A stretch of DNA of 64,000 nucleotides from Craterostigma plantagineum (taxonomy: Eukaryota; Streptophyta; Magnoliopsida; Lamiales; Linderniaceae): NCBI GenBank assembly GCA_027422505.1, contig JAPQWV010000018.1:18804001-18868000 (forward strand), in the 5' to 3' direction. The notes beneath the pieces are model-generated. The model was given only the letters and a program-made list of their open reading frames with translations, did not search any database and had not been told where the DNA came from. Position numbers and translations under genes: made by a program. The stretch's first letter is position 1, and the number at the start of each line of letters is the position of its first letter. This document shows positions 36,711 through 48,259 of the stretch, in pieces.

Positions 36711-36725
36711 TTTCCAGTTTCAGTG
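36409..36725 (+). pseudogene. Captured CLB1/SYT-type gene exons, unit 3 (longest)
   Basis: Exon 1 is 36409-36512, with the start ATG changed to ACG; exon 2 is 36627-about 36725. Exon 2 reads AIDIKLFCSLSRDDLKKV, stop, GENFSEWISFPV, matching the family text that precedes the SMP domain. Homology then ends, so the SMP and C2 domains were not captured. Confidence 0.65.
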
Positions 36726-38232
36726 TGAGCCTTTTTTAGTGTTTCTAGGGTATATGATTTTGGGTTCCTTTCATTTTACAGCAATACCTTAATATTTGAA
36801 TCATCAATCGTTTCCTTCGGTTAGTTACAACTGCAAGTGGGGAAAATGTGGCTATGTACTCGCTGAAGAAGAATATAAAGAATTTTGTTGTTGAGGTGAC
36901 GCGTCAAAATTTATTTTACTGATCCACCTACGATGGCCGTACATTTGGAGATTACAGCCAAGTGTTATTCTAGGGAGGCCAAGATTATTTCTCGATGAGC
37001 TTACCAATATCAATCATCTAAGGCATATGCATCTGTTTCGATTACTCGGTTAGTCTTTATCATTTTAATTAGTTTTTTGTTGTTATTAATTATGTTGCTT
37101 TTAAGTTTTTTTCCATTTCTACATTTACTGAGTTAATGGCCTGTTGTATCAAATACGCTAGAATGCTTATTTTAACACGCAAAAGATGATGGGTTTTGAA
37201 ATTCAAATACATAATTTTTATATTTTTCTTTAGCGAGTACTTAGCGTAGTGAATATTTAATTTGCATTACTGATACGAACATTTGAATGTTGGCATTCTT
37301 CACAATACATGACTGAAAAATTATTATGGCTAGACCAGATCAAGCAAAAATAATTTGTAATTTATAATGCAATATTTTTTTTCTATTGTTACACGCAAAA
37401 AATATATTGGGCATTCTTTACAATACACGACTGAAATATTATTATGACGATAATTATAAATAATTTCTCATGTATCATGCAAAATTACGATTATTTATAT
37501 TGTATAATGCATTACACCTTTTGACTCTTATAAATTTATTTAACGACTGACATTCATTAGAAACATTTAATTTGCGCTACTGATACATCTTAATGTTGGT
37601 ATTCTTCACAATACACGATTGAAATATTATTATGGTGAACGCCAAATAAAATTATTTGTAATGTATAATGCAGTAGTTTTTATATGGGAAATGTATATTG
37701 AGTAAATAGTTATGGGATCGGGATATTGTCATATAAACATATAACTTCATTACTCTGTTATGCATCTCAGCTTCTTTGATCTTCAACGGGTCGAAGTATG
37801 AGGTAGAGAACTCAAGTCCACTCTACCCACCTTCAAGCTAATGAATCGGAGATCGGTAAGAATTTTTTAGCATCAATATTGCAAGACTGCTCTATTGATC
37901 TACTATTATTCTATATAATATAAAGTCGAAGTTGTTGCTAATAACAATGTTATAAAACTGCTTCACGGGTCGACATTATATTAGGTTATGATAAAATTAG
38001 CTTTGTAAGACGGCAACTAAAAGACTACTTAATGTAACAATTGCCTCAGAGTCAAATTTCTCTGCCTCAAACAGATCAAATATCAAGTTGTTTGAACATT
38101 GGTCTCCACTACTTAAACATTGTACGACTGTAAGGCTACACAACTAATACTTAAACATTATAAAACATAACGATGCACATTTATCGACTGCTACTTAGAC
38201 ATTGTAAGACTATAAGACTATACGACTAAGAT
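36726..38232 (+). other. Helitron right arm, AT-rich, with degenerate repeats
   Basis: No supported gene. A phrase built from 'ATTCTTCACAATACA(C/T)GACTGAAATATTATTATG' in pieces recurs at about 37290, 37415 and 37600, forming an irregular three-copy repeat. A GC-normal stretch at 36940-37050 may be a captured exon but is unrecognised. Confidence 0.4.
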
Positions 38233-38471
38233 TACCGTCCCGGTAACTTTATCACATAAGTGGCCGGGCACGTAAATTAACGTGGTATTATTATAATAAT
38301 ATAGTACAATGAAAAGGTAATAAAGTGTATATTTTGACACGTCTTTTAAGAATTTCAATATTATTATATTGATTATTTGTGATAGTTTTTTTGCTAAATA
38401 AGGAAATGTGATAAAATTAGTGGGACGCCTGAAATGGCAAAATGTGATAAAATTAGTGGGAGGATGGAGTA
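38233..38471. mobile_element. Stowaway MITE inside the Helitron
   Basis: Internal sequence is nearly the same as the MITE at 18456-18691 (TGGTATTATTATAATAATAT; AAATGTGATAAAATTA). The termini are more decayed (TACCGTCCC; GGATGGAGTA). Confidence 0.8.
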
Positions 38472-38580
38472 TTTTAATTTATAAAAAGCTATGGATAATC
38501 CTGCAATGATTTTATATTACACATAAAAAATATTGATCAACTTGAAGATGATGCAATAATCAACATTGTTTACCATAAAT

Positions 38581-38930
38581 TCTACAACAATTAGGTAAGA
38601 GATTGCTTAACTGAAGGTATGTAATAAGAATATAATACGACTGTTGTTTACTGTTATAATGCACTACTGCATCGTTCCACGACTGTTTCAATAACAGTCG
38701 TGCAATATTTCGTACAGTCGTGCAATTTCTTGTGGGTGTAAAGCGTATGAAGTCTACAACAATTAGGTGAGATATTACTTAACTAACGGTATGTAATAAG
38801 AACATATTGTACTACTGATGTATATTGTTATAATGCACTCCTGTTTCCTAAGTTACATGATTGTTTCAATAACAGTCGTGCAATAGTTTTCGTACAGTCG
38901 TCCAGTTTCTTGCGGGTGTAAAGAGTATGT
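38581..38930. repeat. 172-bp tandem repeat, two copies
   Basis: Units start TCTACAACAATTAGGT at 38581 and 38753. Each ends with two ACAGTCGTGCAAT-type motifs and TTTCTTG(T/C)GGGTGTAAAG. Confidence 0.88.
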
Positions 38931-39153
38931 ATTGGAACATTTCTCTCTGATTTTTTTGTTTGAAGTTCTACATAATTATGTTTCTAATTTCATAATCTAT
39001 GATTAACATTTATTTAGGCTTTGTCCTGTTTTTGCACGACTATTATTGACGCAGTCGTGTGCGGGTCTTGGATCCACTACAAAATAAATGGACGGATTTC
39101 GGGTCTACTATAAAATAGATGGCTCGATCGTGAATCTCATGTCTTTCCGATAA

Positions 39154-39180
39154 CCCGTGCAACGCACGGGGTTAAGCTAG
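39154..39180 (+). other. Helitron 3' terminus: hairpin plus CTAG
   Basis: A 7-bp perfect stem CCCGTGC/GCACGGG with an AAC loop, ten bases before the T target. This is the rolling-circle termination signal of plant Helitrons. Confidence 0.9.
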
Positions 39181-39211
39181 TCTATATAAAAGATCGTCTC
39201 TCTTTTTACAG

Positions 39212-39456
39212 GTCCCGTTAATAATTTGGCCGCCTTAAGGCAGTCTCAGCTTTCAAATCCTCGGGCATCTTTGAGTTCCAACCCTTTAAGGAGGCATAGC
39301 TTTAACTTACCACCGCCGCTCGAAAAATTTGCAAACTCACCTGACGAAAACGCCTTTGTGAAGGCCTTCATTGGTCATAGTTCTGATTCTGACCATCTCT
39401 TAGGTCGGTCGTACGTAAGCGTTCAGACAATGGAGGCTCAAATAAGAGAGCTTCAG
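39212..39456 (+). pseudogene. RID3/IPI3-like gene, exon 4
   Basis: It is preceded by TTTTTACAG and followed by GTTGGT. In phase with exon 3 it continues GPVNNLAALRQSQ, LPPPLEKF, SVQTMEAQIRELQ. GPVNN and PPPLEK are characteristic of RID3 after the last WD repeat. The frame is open throughout. It lies 31 bp beyond the Helitron end. Confidence 0.75.
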
Positions 39457-39532
39457 GTTGGTAGAATCTACTAGACTTTTTTCCCGTAAACTGTACATAA
39501 AATTTTCTTGCCTTTTTGGTTTATATTATTAT

Positions 39533-40255
39533 TGTAGTGGTCCTTTTGATATGGATGTAAAAACACTAAGTTGTAAAATTGATTTTGGATGAAATGTCGG
39601 GTTAATACTCAACCTAACAGTCAAAGCGCACAGCGGAATATAATAACTTAGTGACGAAACTGAAATAACACGAGAAGTAAATTGTGCAGCAAGGTATAAA
39701 AACTTGCTGCGTGCCTCAAGGCGAAATTCCACTATAGCAATGAATGGCAAAATAACTATCCGAAGATAGTAAAAACAAGTCTAAAAAAACTACGAATCTA
39801 AACGATCCTGAAAAACCTACGAAGTACTAAGACTTCTGAAAACTCAATACTAGGCTAAAATACAACTCTCGTAATATATAAACTCGCTCGAAGATCTCTC
39901 TAAATATAGTATATATTTAGTTCGAATCTTCTCATCTAATTGGTCGATCTCTTATTTCTATTTATGGTAACCGATTGACTGATTCTCCTTTGATATTCAT
40001 ATATTCTAATTATGGTGGTTGCTTGACTTGAACTCCAAGCCTCCTATATTTAGTATGTTTCCTTCCAAAACTCGTTCAAGCTACTCTACACGCTTTCCAC
40101 TCGTTTTTTACTCGTTCCAGCACTTAATCACGTCTTGCACATCATTAAATAAAGCCCCTAAAGAAAGGTTAAACGGTTTTTTGGGCATGACAGACAACAA
40201 TGTTGGCTGGAATGTTAGCTCGACATTGTCAATGCTGAGCTAGTCAACATTAACA
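39533..40255 (-). repeat. Sirevirus 3' LTR, lacking its TATA region
   Basis: Compared with the 5' LTR, about 150 bp are missing near 39870 (between CTCGCT and CGAAGATCTC) and about 28 bp near 40190. The larger gap removes the TATA box. Confidence 0.88.
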
Positions 40256-41722
40256 ATCTCTCCCTTTTTATCTTTCTTCCCAAAACCCGTGCAGATTTAA
40301 AAGTTCCAAAACTCACCGTGAAGACTCTACTCAACCACAAAAACATTAAAAGATTGTTAGAGTAGACGAAAATAAGTACTAATAAGTACACAGCGATTAA
40401 AGGTCAAAATGATAACATCTGCAAAAAAAATAGAAAGTTCATACGCAGGCAAGCAAACCACATGGTCACACAAGTTGAACGAACCAGATCAGCATGCACA
40501 AAATAAAAATAAAGTCAGGCATGCAAAAGAAATCATAGAAGATCAAATCAGCATGCACACAAAAATCAATTAGCAAAATCAGAGAGGATCAGAAATGCAA
40601 ACTTCTGTTCAGTTTTAGCTCCCCCTGTCGAAATGCAAACTTCTGTTCAGTTTTAGCTCCCCCTATCGGCTGTAGCTCCCCCTGTCGAAATTCCCTCAGC
40701 ACCACCAGTAAATCACCATCTGCACAGTCTTTTCTCCCTTTTTGGGAAGAAACAAAAAACAAAACTTCTCTGTTAGCTAACTTACAGATGTTGAGGCAAA
40801 TGTAAGACTAACATCCGGGCCGACATTCGTTGGAATAAAGAGCATTTAGACAGTTTGAGGATGAGGTCGAATTAGGTCAAACCTGTCTAAGTAAACATGC
40901 AGCTAAATATAGTATATGGAAGAATCAGTAATGAGAGCAAATAGGAGCACATCAGATCATGATTCAACCCAAAGACACTAAGTCAAAAGTCAAGGTAGAA
41001 TCAAGCAAGACTAACCGTTTGAGCGTCGATGATGAGCACTTGAGACAAGTGTAACAAGCTGTTCTTCGAGGAGTTCTAATGCAATTCTGAGAGATATCAA
41101 CGCTAGACACACCAAACTAACAAATGCAGACCTAAAAGATAATGCAAATAAACGAAAGCACAAAAAATATAGCATTACCAAACCGACAGTTACACATGTT
41201 GCCCCAACATTTGACTCAACATTCTTATTCCGTAATCCTAGACTTTTCTACCCAACCCTTCTTAAAACCAGTTCCCTTTATTTCTACCCTTTCACCTTAT
41301 TTATCTATTCCAGTTTATGCATTGCCCTTACACCCTAAGCCTCAAGGATTGGCTTTTTGTCGCATAGTATACATCGTCACAGCGAATGCCGTGTACCTAA
41401 GGAATCTTATTACCAAGTGCCTATATCTAGCAAAGAGTTTATGAGCAGGCTTATATGCGTCAAGGATTGGCTTTTTGTCGCAAAGAGTACATCGTCACCG
41501 CGAATGCCGTGTACCTAGGGAACTTATTACCAAGAGCCTTTCTTATTTTCTTTTAAGGAATCGGGTTCATTCAGGGACCAGTCAAGAAGAATCAAGTCAT
41601 TTCACAGGAAAACAGAACAGAATATCTAACGAAACATTTAATCAATAACCCTCAAATTTTACATATGCTATGTTGATCCAAATGTTGGACCAAATTCAGA
41701 CTGACATGTGCAAACCTATGGA
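40256..41722 (-). other. Sirevirus 3' non-coding region with multiple polypurine tracts
   Basis: The main tract AAAAAGGGAGAGAT abuts the LTR at 40256. Further minus-strand tracts of the form AGGGGGAGCT occur at about 40618, 40655 and 40674, part of a 38-bp local duplication. A second tandem repeat of about 117 bp (CAAGGATTGGCTTTTTGTCG at about 41341 and 41460) follows. No gene seen. Confidence 0.75.
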
Positions 41723-44700
41723 TTAGGTCCGAAAACCTTTCAGAATCCAATGCTTTCGTGAATATTTTGCTAACTGATGTTTTGTGTCTATATGCTCAAT
41801 GCGCACTAACTCTTTTTCCACCATATCTCTCAGAAAATGATGCCTAATATCTATATGCTTGGTGCGCGAATGCTGGATAGAGTTCTTAGATATGTTGATG
41901 GCACTAAGGTTATCACAATACATGAGAACAGATTCGCACTCTAAACCATAGTCACACAACATGCTATTCAACCATATTAATTGCGTACAGCAACTACCCA
42001 CAGCAACATACTCAGACTCAGCAGTAGATAAAGACACACAATTCTGTTTCTTACTGTACCATGCAACTAGATTGTTACCTAAGAAGAAACAGCCGCCACT
42101 TGTGCTCTTGCGATCATCCTCGTCACCTGCCCAATCAGCATCGCTGTAGCCTACAAGACTCATATTAGTATCTTTAGAGAACCAAAATCATAGGCTACAC
42201 GTTCCACTCACATAACGAAGAATACGCTTAACAGCATTAAGATGTGAAACCTTAGGCTCAGACTGATATCTAGCACATACGCATATGCTATACATGATGT
42301 CAAGTCTACTAGCAGATAGGTACAATAAACTGCCTATCATAGATCGATACAATGTTGGGTCAACATTCTGTCCAACATTGTCCTTACTTACCTTTTGCGT
42401 AGACCCCATAGGCATTTTCATTACCTTTGCCGTGTCCAACCCGAACTTTTTGACAGTGTTCTTCGCGTACTTCTCCTGGGACATAAAGATCCCGTCACTG
42501 CTCTGCTTAATCTACAAGCCTAAAAAGTAGGTTAATTCACCTATCATACTCATCTTGAACGTAGTGTTCATCGCTTGCACAAACTGATCTAACATAGACT
42601 GTGAGCTTGAGCCAAAAACAATATCATTCACGTAAACTTGAGCAATCAAAAGATCAAAACCGACTCTTTTCACAAAAAGCGTACGGTCTGCCTTACCTCG
42701 AGTGAATCCAAACTCAAGTAAAAATTAGCTAACCTACCATACCAAGCTCGAGGTGCTTGCTTTAGTCCATACAAAACTTTCTGCAGCTTAAAAACATGGT
42801 TAGGAAAATGTGGATCCTCAAATCCCTTAGGCTGTTCAACATATATATCTTTATCAATATACCATATAAAAACGCACCCGTAACATCCATTTGGTGTAAC
42901 TTGATGTTAAGCCAATATGCAATTGCTAATAACAACCTAATTGATTCTAACCGAGCCACGGAAGCGAAAGTCTCATCAAAGTCTATGCCCTCGACTTGCG
43001 TATAACCCTGAGCTACTAAACGTGCTTTGTTCCTAACAACTCTACCAAGTTCATCAGATTTATTCTTAAAGATCCACTTCGTGCCTATGACATTAATGTC
43101 CTTCGGCCGTGGGACTAAGGTCCATACTTGGTTTTTCTCAAACTGCAAGAGTTCCTCCTGCATCGTATTTATCCAGAAATTATCATTGAGAGCTTCAAGG
43201 ACATTCTTAGGTTCTATCTCAGAAACAAAACAATTAAAACGTACCCCAGCGTATACTGTGTTCATGCATATGTTTCTTACCATAGACTTATAATCCTTGC
43301 GAGGCTTGTCTCTGGTTTTCCTACCTTCGTTAACATCTCCAATAATGAGGTCAGTGGGATGGTCCTTCTGGATCTTGGCTGGTGGATCTCGTCGCACTTC
43401 ACTGGGTCCAGCCTCGGTATTCTGTTCTGGCACAGATGTTGAGTCATATGTTGGCTCAACATTGTCATCCCCATTCTCCTCTGTTTCATCAACCGCTTGT
43501 ATAACATCTGAATTATCAACTTCTGGAGACATTTTGCTAAGATCAGTAGCATCATCGAATACTATATTCACAGACTCCTGAACAGACTTCAAGCGCAAGT
43601 TATACACACGATAAGCACATCTATTAGAGGAATAACCTAGAAAGATACATTTATTACTCTTCGAATCAAACTTGGTCAAGTACTCACCATCATTAAGCAT
43701 ATAACAGTAGCATCCAAAAATATGAAAATACTTGACAGTAGGCTTTTTCCCATTCAACAATTCATACGAAGTCTTTTTAGTACCATGACGAAAGAACACA
43801 CGATTAGATATATGACATGCCGTATGCAATGCTTCAGTCCAAAACCACTTAGAAAGACTCTTAGAATGCAACATATCACGTGCCATTTCTTGTAAAGTCC
43901 TATTCTTCCTTTTGATCACCCCATTTCGTTGGGGCGTCTTAGGAGATGAATACTCATGAATAATACCTTTCCTATCACGAAATTCATCGAACAATTGATT
44001 CTCAAATTCCCTACCATGATCAGTCCTAATACGAAATATAGAAGCACTGAAATTGTTCTTAATCATAGCGCAAATTTTTTGAAAAAATCGAACGATTCAG
44101 ATTTTTCCCTAAGAAAAAATATCCATGCATATCTAGGATAATCATCCACGAGCACATATGCATATTTCCTACCACCATTGCTATCTACTTCCATCGGACA
44201 TATCAAATCCATGTGGATAAACTGAAAACAATTAGCAGTTTTAAAATGTTGGGCAGCATATTGGTCAACACTATGGCTAGCATGCACTTGCTTACCCTTC
44301 AAACATGACTCACAAACAACCTTACCAAACTCCTTAAGCTTTGGAATGCCTCTGATCGCGTCGTGTTTGATAAATTGCTCCAATGTTCGGTAGTTGACAT
44401 GGCCCAGTTTGTAATGCCAAAGGATGACATCGTCTTCGGCCTTCGAGAGTTGGCACATGTCCTTCCAACTGGATTTGTCTTCGACTAAGCAGCAGTTATC
44501 GCTCGATCGTTTACCTGCCATAACTCGAACACCACTGCTGTTAAAAACCTCACAACATCCCTTATTAAATCTTACCTCCAGGTCATCGTCGCAAAGTTGG
44601 CTTATGCTAATCAGATTGGCTACGAGCCCGTCTACATGAAGAACATTGCTCATCTTGGGAAAGTCGGACACGTTCAATCTGCCTCGACCGAGAATCCGTC

Positions 44701-46762
44701 CTTTAGCACCTCCTCCGAACATCACAGTCCACTCTTTAAGTATTCACTAAGATATTCTTTGGTACCCGACATATGTCGGGAACACCCGCTATCGAAGTAC
44801 CAAGAACCTGTCACGTTAGCTCGCAAAGAGGTATAGACAACATTGCACTTATGCACGGACTTCTCTACCCAAACTTTATTAGATGATAAAACAGCATTTT
44901 GATTACCAGAATTTGAAGGTGATCCAGCTGAACTTTCTCCAGGCATACCTTTTAACACTGATTTCTCAATGTTGAGCGGAATGTTGGATGACATTCCAGC
45001 CGACATCAATTTCTTCGCAGAAATCTCCCCCTTTAATTTCTAGCAATATGGCTTAATATGACCAGGCTGCTTGCAATGATGACATTTAAATGACACATCC
45101 TTATGCTTACTAGCAGCATGCTTACGAATAGTCTTAACAATCACATTTTCACAAACATCATTCGAGGCATGAGATTCTTCCTTCACAAAAACTATCTTAG
45201 GCTGAACATTAGTCACGGGTTTAGGATCATCATATATGGGCTGAGAACTGAATCCTAGACCTTGTTTATCAAAAATACCAAGAGATAATACCTCATCAAG
45301 GGTCGATTTATCCTTGTTCAACTTCGTCGACGCGCTTTTGTAGCTTGTCGATCTCCTTGTCCTTTCGTGTCAGTACGACTTTCATCTTGTTCATTCCAGC
45401 CACCAAGATTTCGATCATCTTTTCGTTTTTGGCATTCTCCTCGGACATCGCTTTCATTATGGCTTTGAGCTCCGAGTTTTTCGCCTTTTCATTCTCATAT
45501 TGTGTGGACAGCAATAACACAGCTTCACTAGTCTGGACTTCTGCCCAAAGGTCTGTTTCTAAACCTACATCATCAGAACTTAAATACCCATCAAAACAGT
45601 TTGAGTCATCATAATCAAAATAATTTGTTTCCTAGATGTTGAGTCGAATGTTGGCTCAACATCCGTTACCGCCGTAAAGCCGATTTGATGATCTTCTTCT
45701 TCGTTGTCTGAGAATGACTATATGGTTACTGATGATTGTCTGGACTCCTTAGGGCTGTTCTTCATCTTCATCGTCGGAAAGTTCAATTCACATAGCCTTT
45801 CCGTACTTGCGAAGAGTGTTAGCACACTCGTTTGCAAAATGACCCCAACCTTGACCTTCATAGCATCGTACAGAATCATAGTTGATATTCTTCTTCTTTC
45901 CATCTGGTTTGCCTTTGAAGAACGGAGGGGCAGAAGCATGTTCAGCTTTGGCATTCTGGCCCTTCCTGAATGTTGAGCCAACATTCTGCTCGACATTCTT
46001 CTTCTGAAGAAACTTTGTAAAATTCTTCACGAGCATAGCCATATCCTCGTCATTGTCAGGTCAACTTCAGTTTGCACCTTGGATGACTGACTGACTATAG
46101 CAATGCTTTTGCCGCGTGAAGCTCTCTTTTGGACTTCGAGATTGGTCTCCTAGTTATTCATAATGTTCATCAACGTGTTGAGCTCCATCGTGCCCAGATT
46201 ATGTGCTTTCTCGACGGCCGCTACCTTCACGTTAAACTTTTCAGTTAGCGTCCATAAAGCTTTAGAAACCAGTACCTTATTTGCGATCGGATCTCCGAGA
46301 CTGGCACACTCGCTTGAAATCGTCAGAATCTTCCCGAAGTACGTGGTGACATCCTCGTCTTCCTTTATTCTGAGATTTTTGAAATGATTGAGGAGATATC
46401 GAATTTTGGTTTTCCTCACACTCGCATCGCCTTTGCAGTACCTCTGTAGTAGATCCCAAGCGTTCTTTGCCACAATTCTGAATGATCTTGATGAATATAT
46501 CGACCGAAGAGAAGATAGCATTAAGGGCTTTGTCGTTGAACTCGGCTGCGTTCTTCTCTTGAAGGCTCCATTCATCGGTGGGTTTCTCATAGACTTCACC
46601 ATCAGCATCCGGGCAGATTTCAGAGTCGTATAACCATTGAGCACGGACTCCCACGCTCGCACATCTATGGATTTGATGCACTGCCGAACACGTCCAATAA
46701 GCATAGTTGGAGCCGTCTAACACGGGGACTTTTCCTATGTAGTTTGAGCTTGTAACATCCAT
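41723..46762 (-). pseudogene. Sirevirus gag-pol gene, heavily frameshifted
   Basis: Gag starts at ATG 46762 (VPVLDGSNYAYW). It has a damaged zinc knuckle at about 45840 (CYEGQGWGHFANEC, first pair C-x2-C lost), a Glu/Lys coiled coil (45520-45308) and a second zinc knuckle CHHCKQPGHIKPYC (45060). Protease is WYFDSGCSRHMSG (about 44790). Integrase is LWHYKLGHVNYRTLEQ to TDHGREFEN...PQRNGV (44430-43930). RT is split at 42762/42484, with about 280 bp of the catalytic region not readable in one frame. RNase H is YSDADWAGDEDDRKSTSGG, STAESEYVA (42163-41723). At least seven frame changes or stops are visible. Confidence 0.9.
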
Positions 46763-46800
46763 AAAAAAGACAAAAAACGCTTAGTCACGTCAAGCGGTTG

Positions 46801-46812
46801 CTCTGATACCAC
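46801..46812 (-). other. Sirevirus primer-binding site
   Basis: TGGTATCAGAG on the minus strand followed by CAACC, complementary to initiator Met-tRNA. Confidence 0.85.
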
Positions 46813-46814
46813 TT

Positions 46815-47725
46815 TGAAGTGGTCCCGTTCGATATGGATGTAAAAACACTAAGTTGTAAAACTGATGTTGGATGAAATGTCGGGTTAACACACAACTTAA
46901 CACTCAAAGCGCACAGCGGAATATAAGATAACTTAGTGACGAAACTGAAATAACACGAGAAGTAAATTGTGCAGCAAGTTATAAAACTGTGCGTGCCTCA
47001 AGGCGAAATTGCACTATAGCAATGGATGACAAAATAACTATCCGAAGATAGTAAAAACAAGCCTAGAAAAACTACGAATCTAAACGATCCTGAAAAACCT
47101 ACGAAGTACTAAGACTTCTGAAAACTCAATATTAGGCTAAAATACAACTCTCCTAATATATAAAACTCGCTCAAACTCGATATGCGCTTTGCTCATGATT
47201 TTCGCTCAATATGTCGCTCAACGTTACTCTGTGAAAGCTCTCTCGAAAGTACTTTGCAGCTCAAAAATAGCTCTTATTTATAGACCTTGGCTCCATCTTG
47301 AATTGGTAAAATATCCCTTGAATATCTCTTCGAAGATCTCTCTAAATATAATATATATTTAGTTCGAATCTTCTCATCTAATTGGTCGATCTCTTATCTT
47401 CTATTTATGGTAACCGATTGACTGATTCTCCTTTGATATCCAGATCTTCTAATTATGGTAGTTGCTTGACTTGAACTCCAAGCATCCTATATTTAGTATG
47501 CTTCCTTCCAAAACTCGTTCAAGCTACTCCACACGCTTTCCACTCGTTTTTGACTCGTTCCATCACTTAACCACGTCCTGCACATTATTAAATGAAGCCC
47601 CTAAAGAAAGGTTAAACGGTTTTTGGGCATGAAAGATAAAATCGAATGTTGACCAATTCACAGACAACAATGTTGGCTGGAATGTTAGCTCGACATTGTC
47701 AATGCTGAGCTAGTCAACATTAACA
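46815..47725 (-). repeat. Sirevirus 5' LTR
   Basis: 911 bp, complete. It contains the TATA box and, near its start, several AATGTTG/CAACATT half-sites. Confidence 0.9.
47274..47283 (-). promoter_or_regulatory. TATA box of the Sirevirus 5' LTR
   Basis: CTATAAATAAGAG on the minus strand, absent from the 3' LTR. The truncated relative has TATAAATAG at the matching place (23512). Confidence 0.6.
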
Positions 47726-47739
47726 ATTATTGCACACAG

Positions 47740-47880
47740 CAACAAGGTTCATCCGCTGCTGCTCAAATGGAGTGGAAAGGCTTAGAAGCGAACAAGGAAG
47801 ATCTTGTCGGACGGCTCAACAATTTAAAGAGATGTACGAATTCTGCGTCAACGAGTTTTTCGATAGCGCCGGGAAGTGAA
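47740..47880 (+). pseudogene. RID3/IPI3-like gene, last exon, frameshifted
   Basis: After TGCACACAG the exon continues exon 4 in phase: QQGSSAAAQMEWKGLEANK. Near 47805 the frame is lost, and the expected tail AQQFKEMYEFCVNEFFDS lies in another frame, ending at TGA 47878-47880. The acceptor lies only 9 bp from the Sirevirus target duplication, so the transposon has replaced most of the natural intron end, including the usual pyrimidine tract. Confidence 0.75.
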
Positions 47881-48259
47881 AGGGGATGGTGTTTTAGTTA
47901 ACACTCAAACTCCTTGTGACTAATTACACCATGTTTTAATATTATTACATGTTAGAGAAGGGTTGAATTTTTCGTTCTTTGCCTCGCCAAAGACTGGAAT
48001 TTTCGGTATTCCGAGACCCATAGCTTAGTTGAGATAAATTGAGAAGGTTTCCATGTCATAATTCATCTTCAAGTTCAAAATAAAGTGCTCAAAGGTCTCA
48101 CTCATATATTAGTTCGTGCTATAATGCTCCAAGAGTGTTTTCTGCTATACAAATCCTCTTAAGAATTGAGCAGTTATATTAATAACTGTCAATACATGTT
48201 GTGTAAAATAAAGTGGGGCAGGCAATAAGCAGAATTAATATTTACTTGACGTCGTCCGA
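47881..48259. other. 3' flank of RID3-like gene
   Basis: No gene or element seen. Homology with the first GLR segment begins at about 48260. Confidence 0.5.

Larger units (their letters stand above)
27796..39180 (+). mobile_element. Large non-autonomous Helitron in an intron of the RID3-like gene
   Basis: The right end has the textbook Helitron 3' structure: stem-loop CCCGTGC-AAC-GCACGGG (39154-39170), then GTTAAGCTAG and a target T at 39181. The left end proposed is TCATATACTTATTAAAAG at 27796, preceded by target A, as Helitrons insert between A and T. There are no terminal inverted repeats and no target duplication, as expected. Length is 11,385 bp. No Rep-helicase gene is present. It contains captured host-gene pieces (28615-29175; 32181, 34303 and 36409 blocks), a triplicated 2.1-kb unit, smaller tandem repeats and a Stowaway. 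The 3' end is strongly supported; the 5' end is less certain. Confidence 0.8.
39533..47725 (-). mobile_element. Sirevirus-type (SIRE/Maximus) copia element in the last RID3-like intron
   Basis: 8193 bp with target duplication ATTAT (39528-39532, 47726-47730). The LTRs are 911 bp (5', 46815-47725) and 723 bp (3', 39533-40255, with internal deletions). The minus strand starts TGTTAATGTTGAC. The primer site TGGTATCAGAGC (46801-46812) is three bases from the 5' LTR. It has the Sirevirus hallmarks of a long non-coding 3' region (40256-41722) with several polypurine tracts and a Gag with extra coiled coil and zinc knuckles. There are many frame breaks, so it is not autonomous. It is older than the copia at 9195, judging by LTR divergence. 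Confidence 0.92.

Noticed and set aside
42762..44066. Sirevirus integrase-RT piece as a domesticated gene
   Set aside because: It keeps about 430 open codons, but LTRs, target duplication and neighbouring broken frames show an ordinary decayed element.
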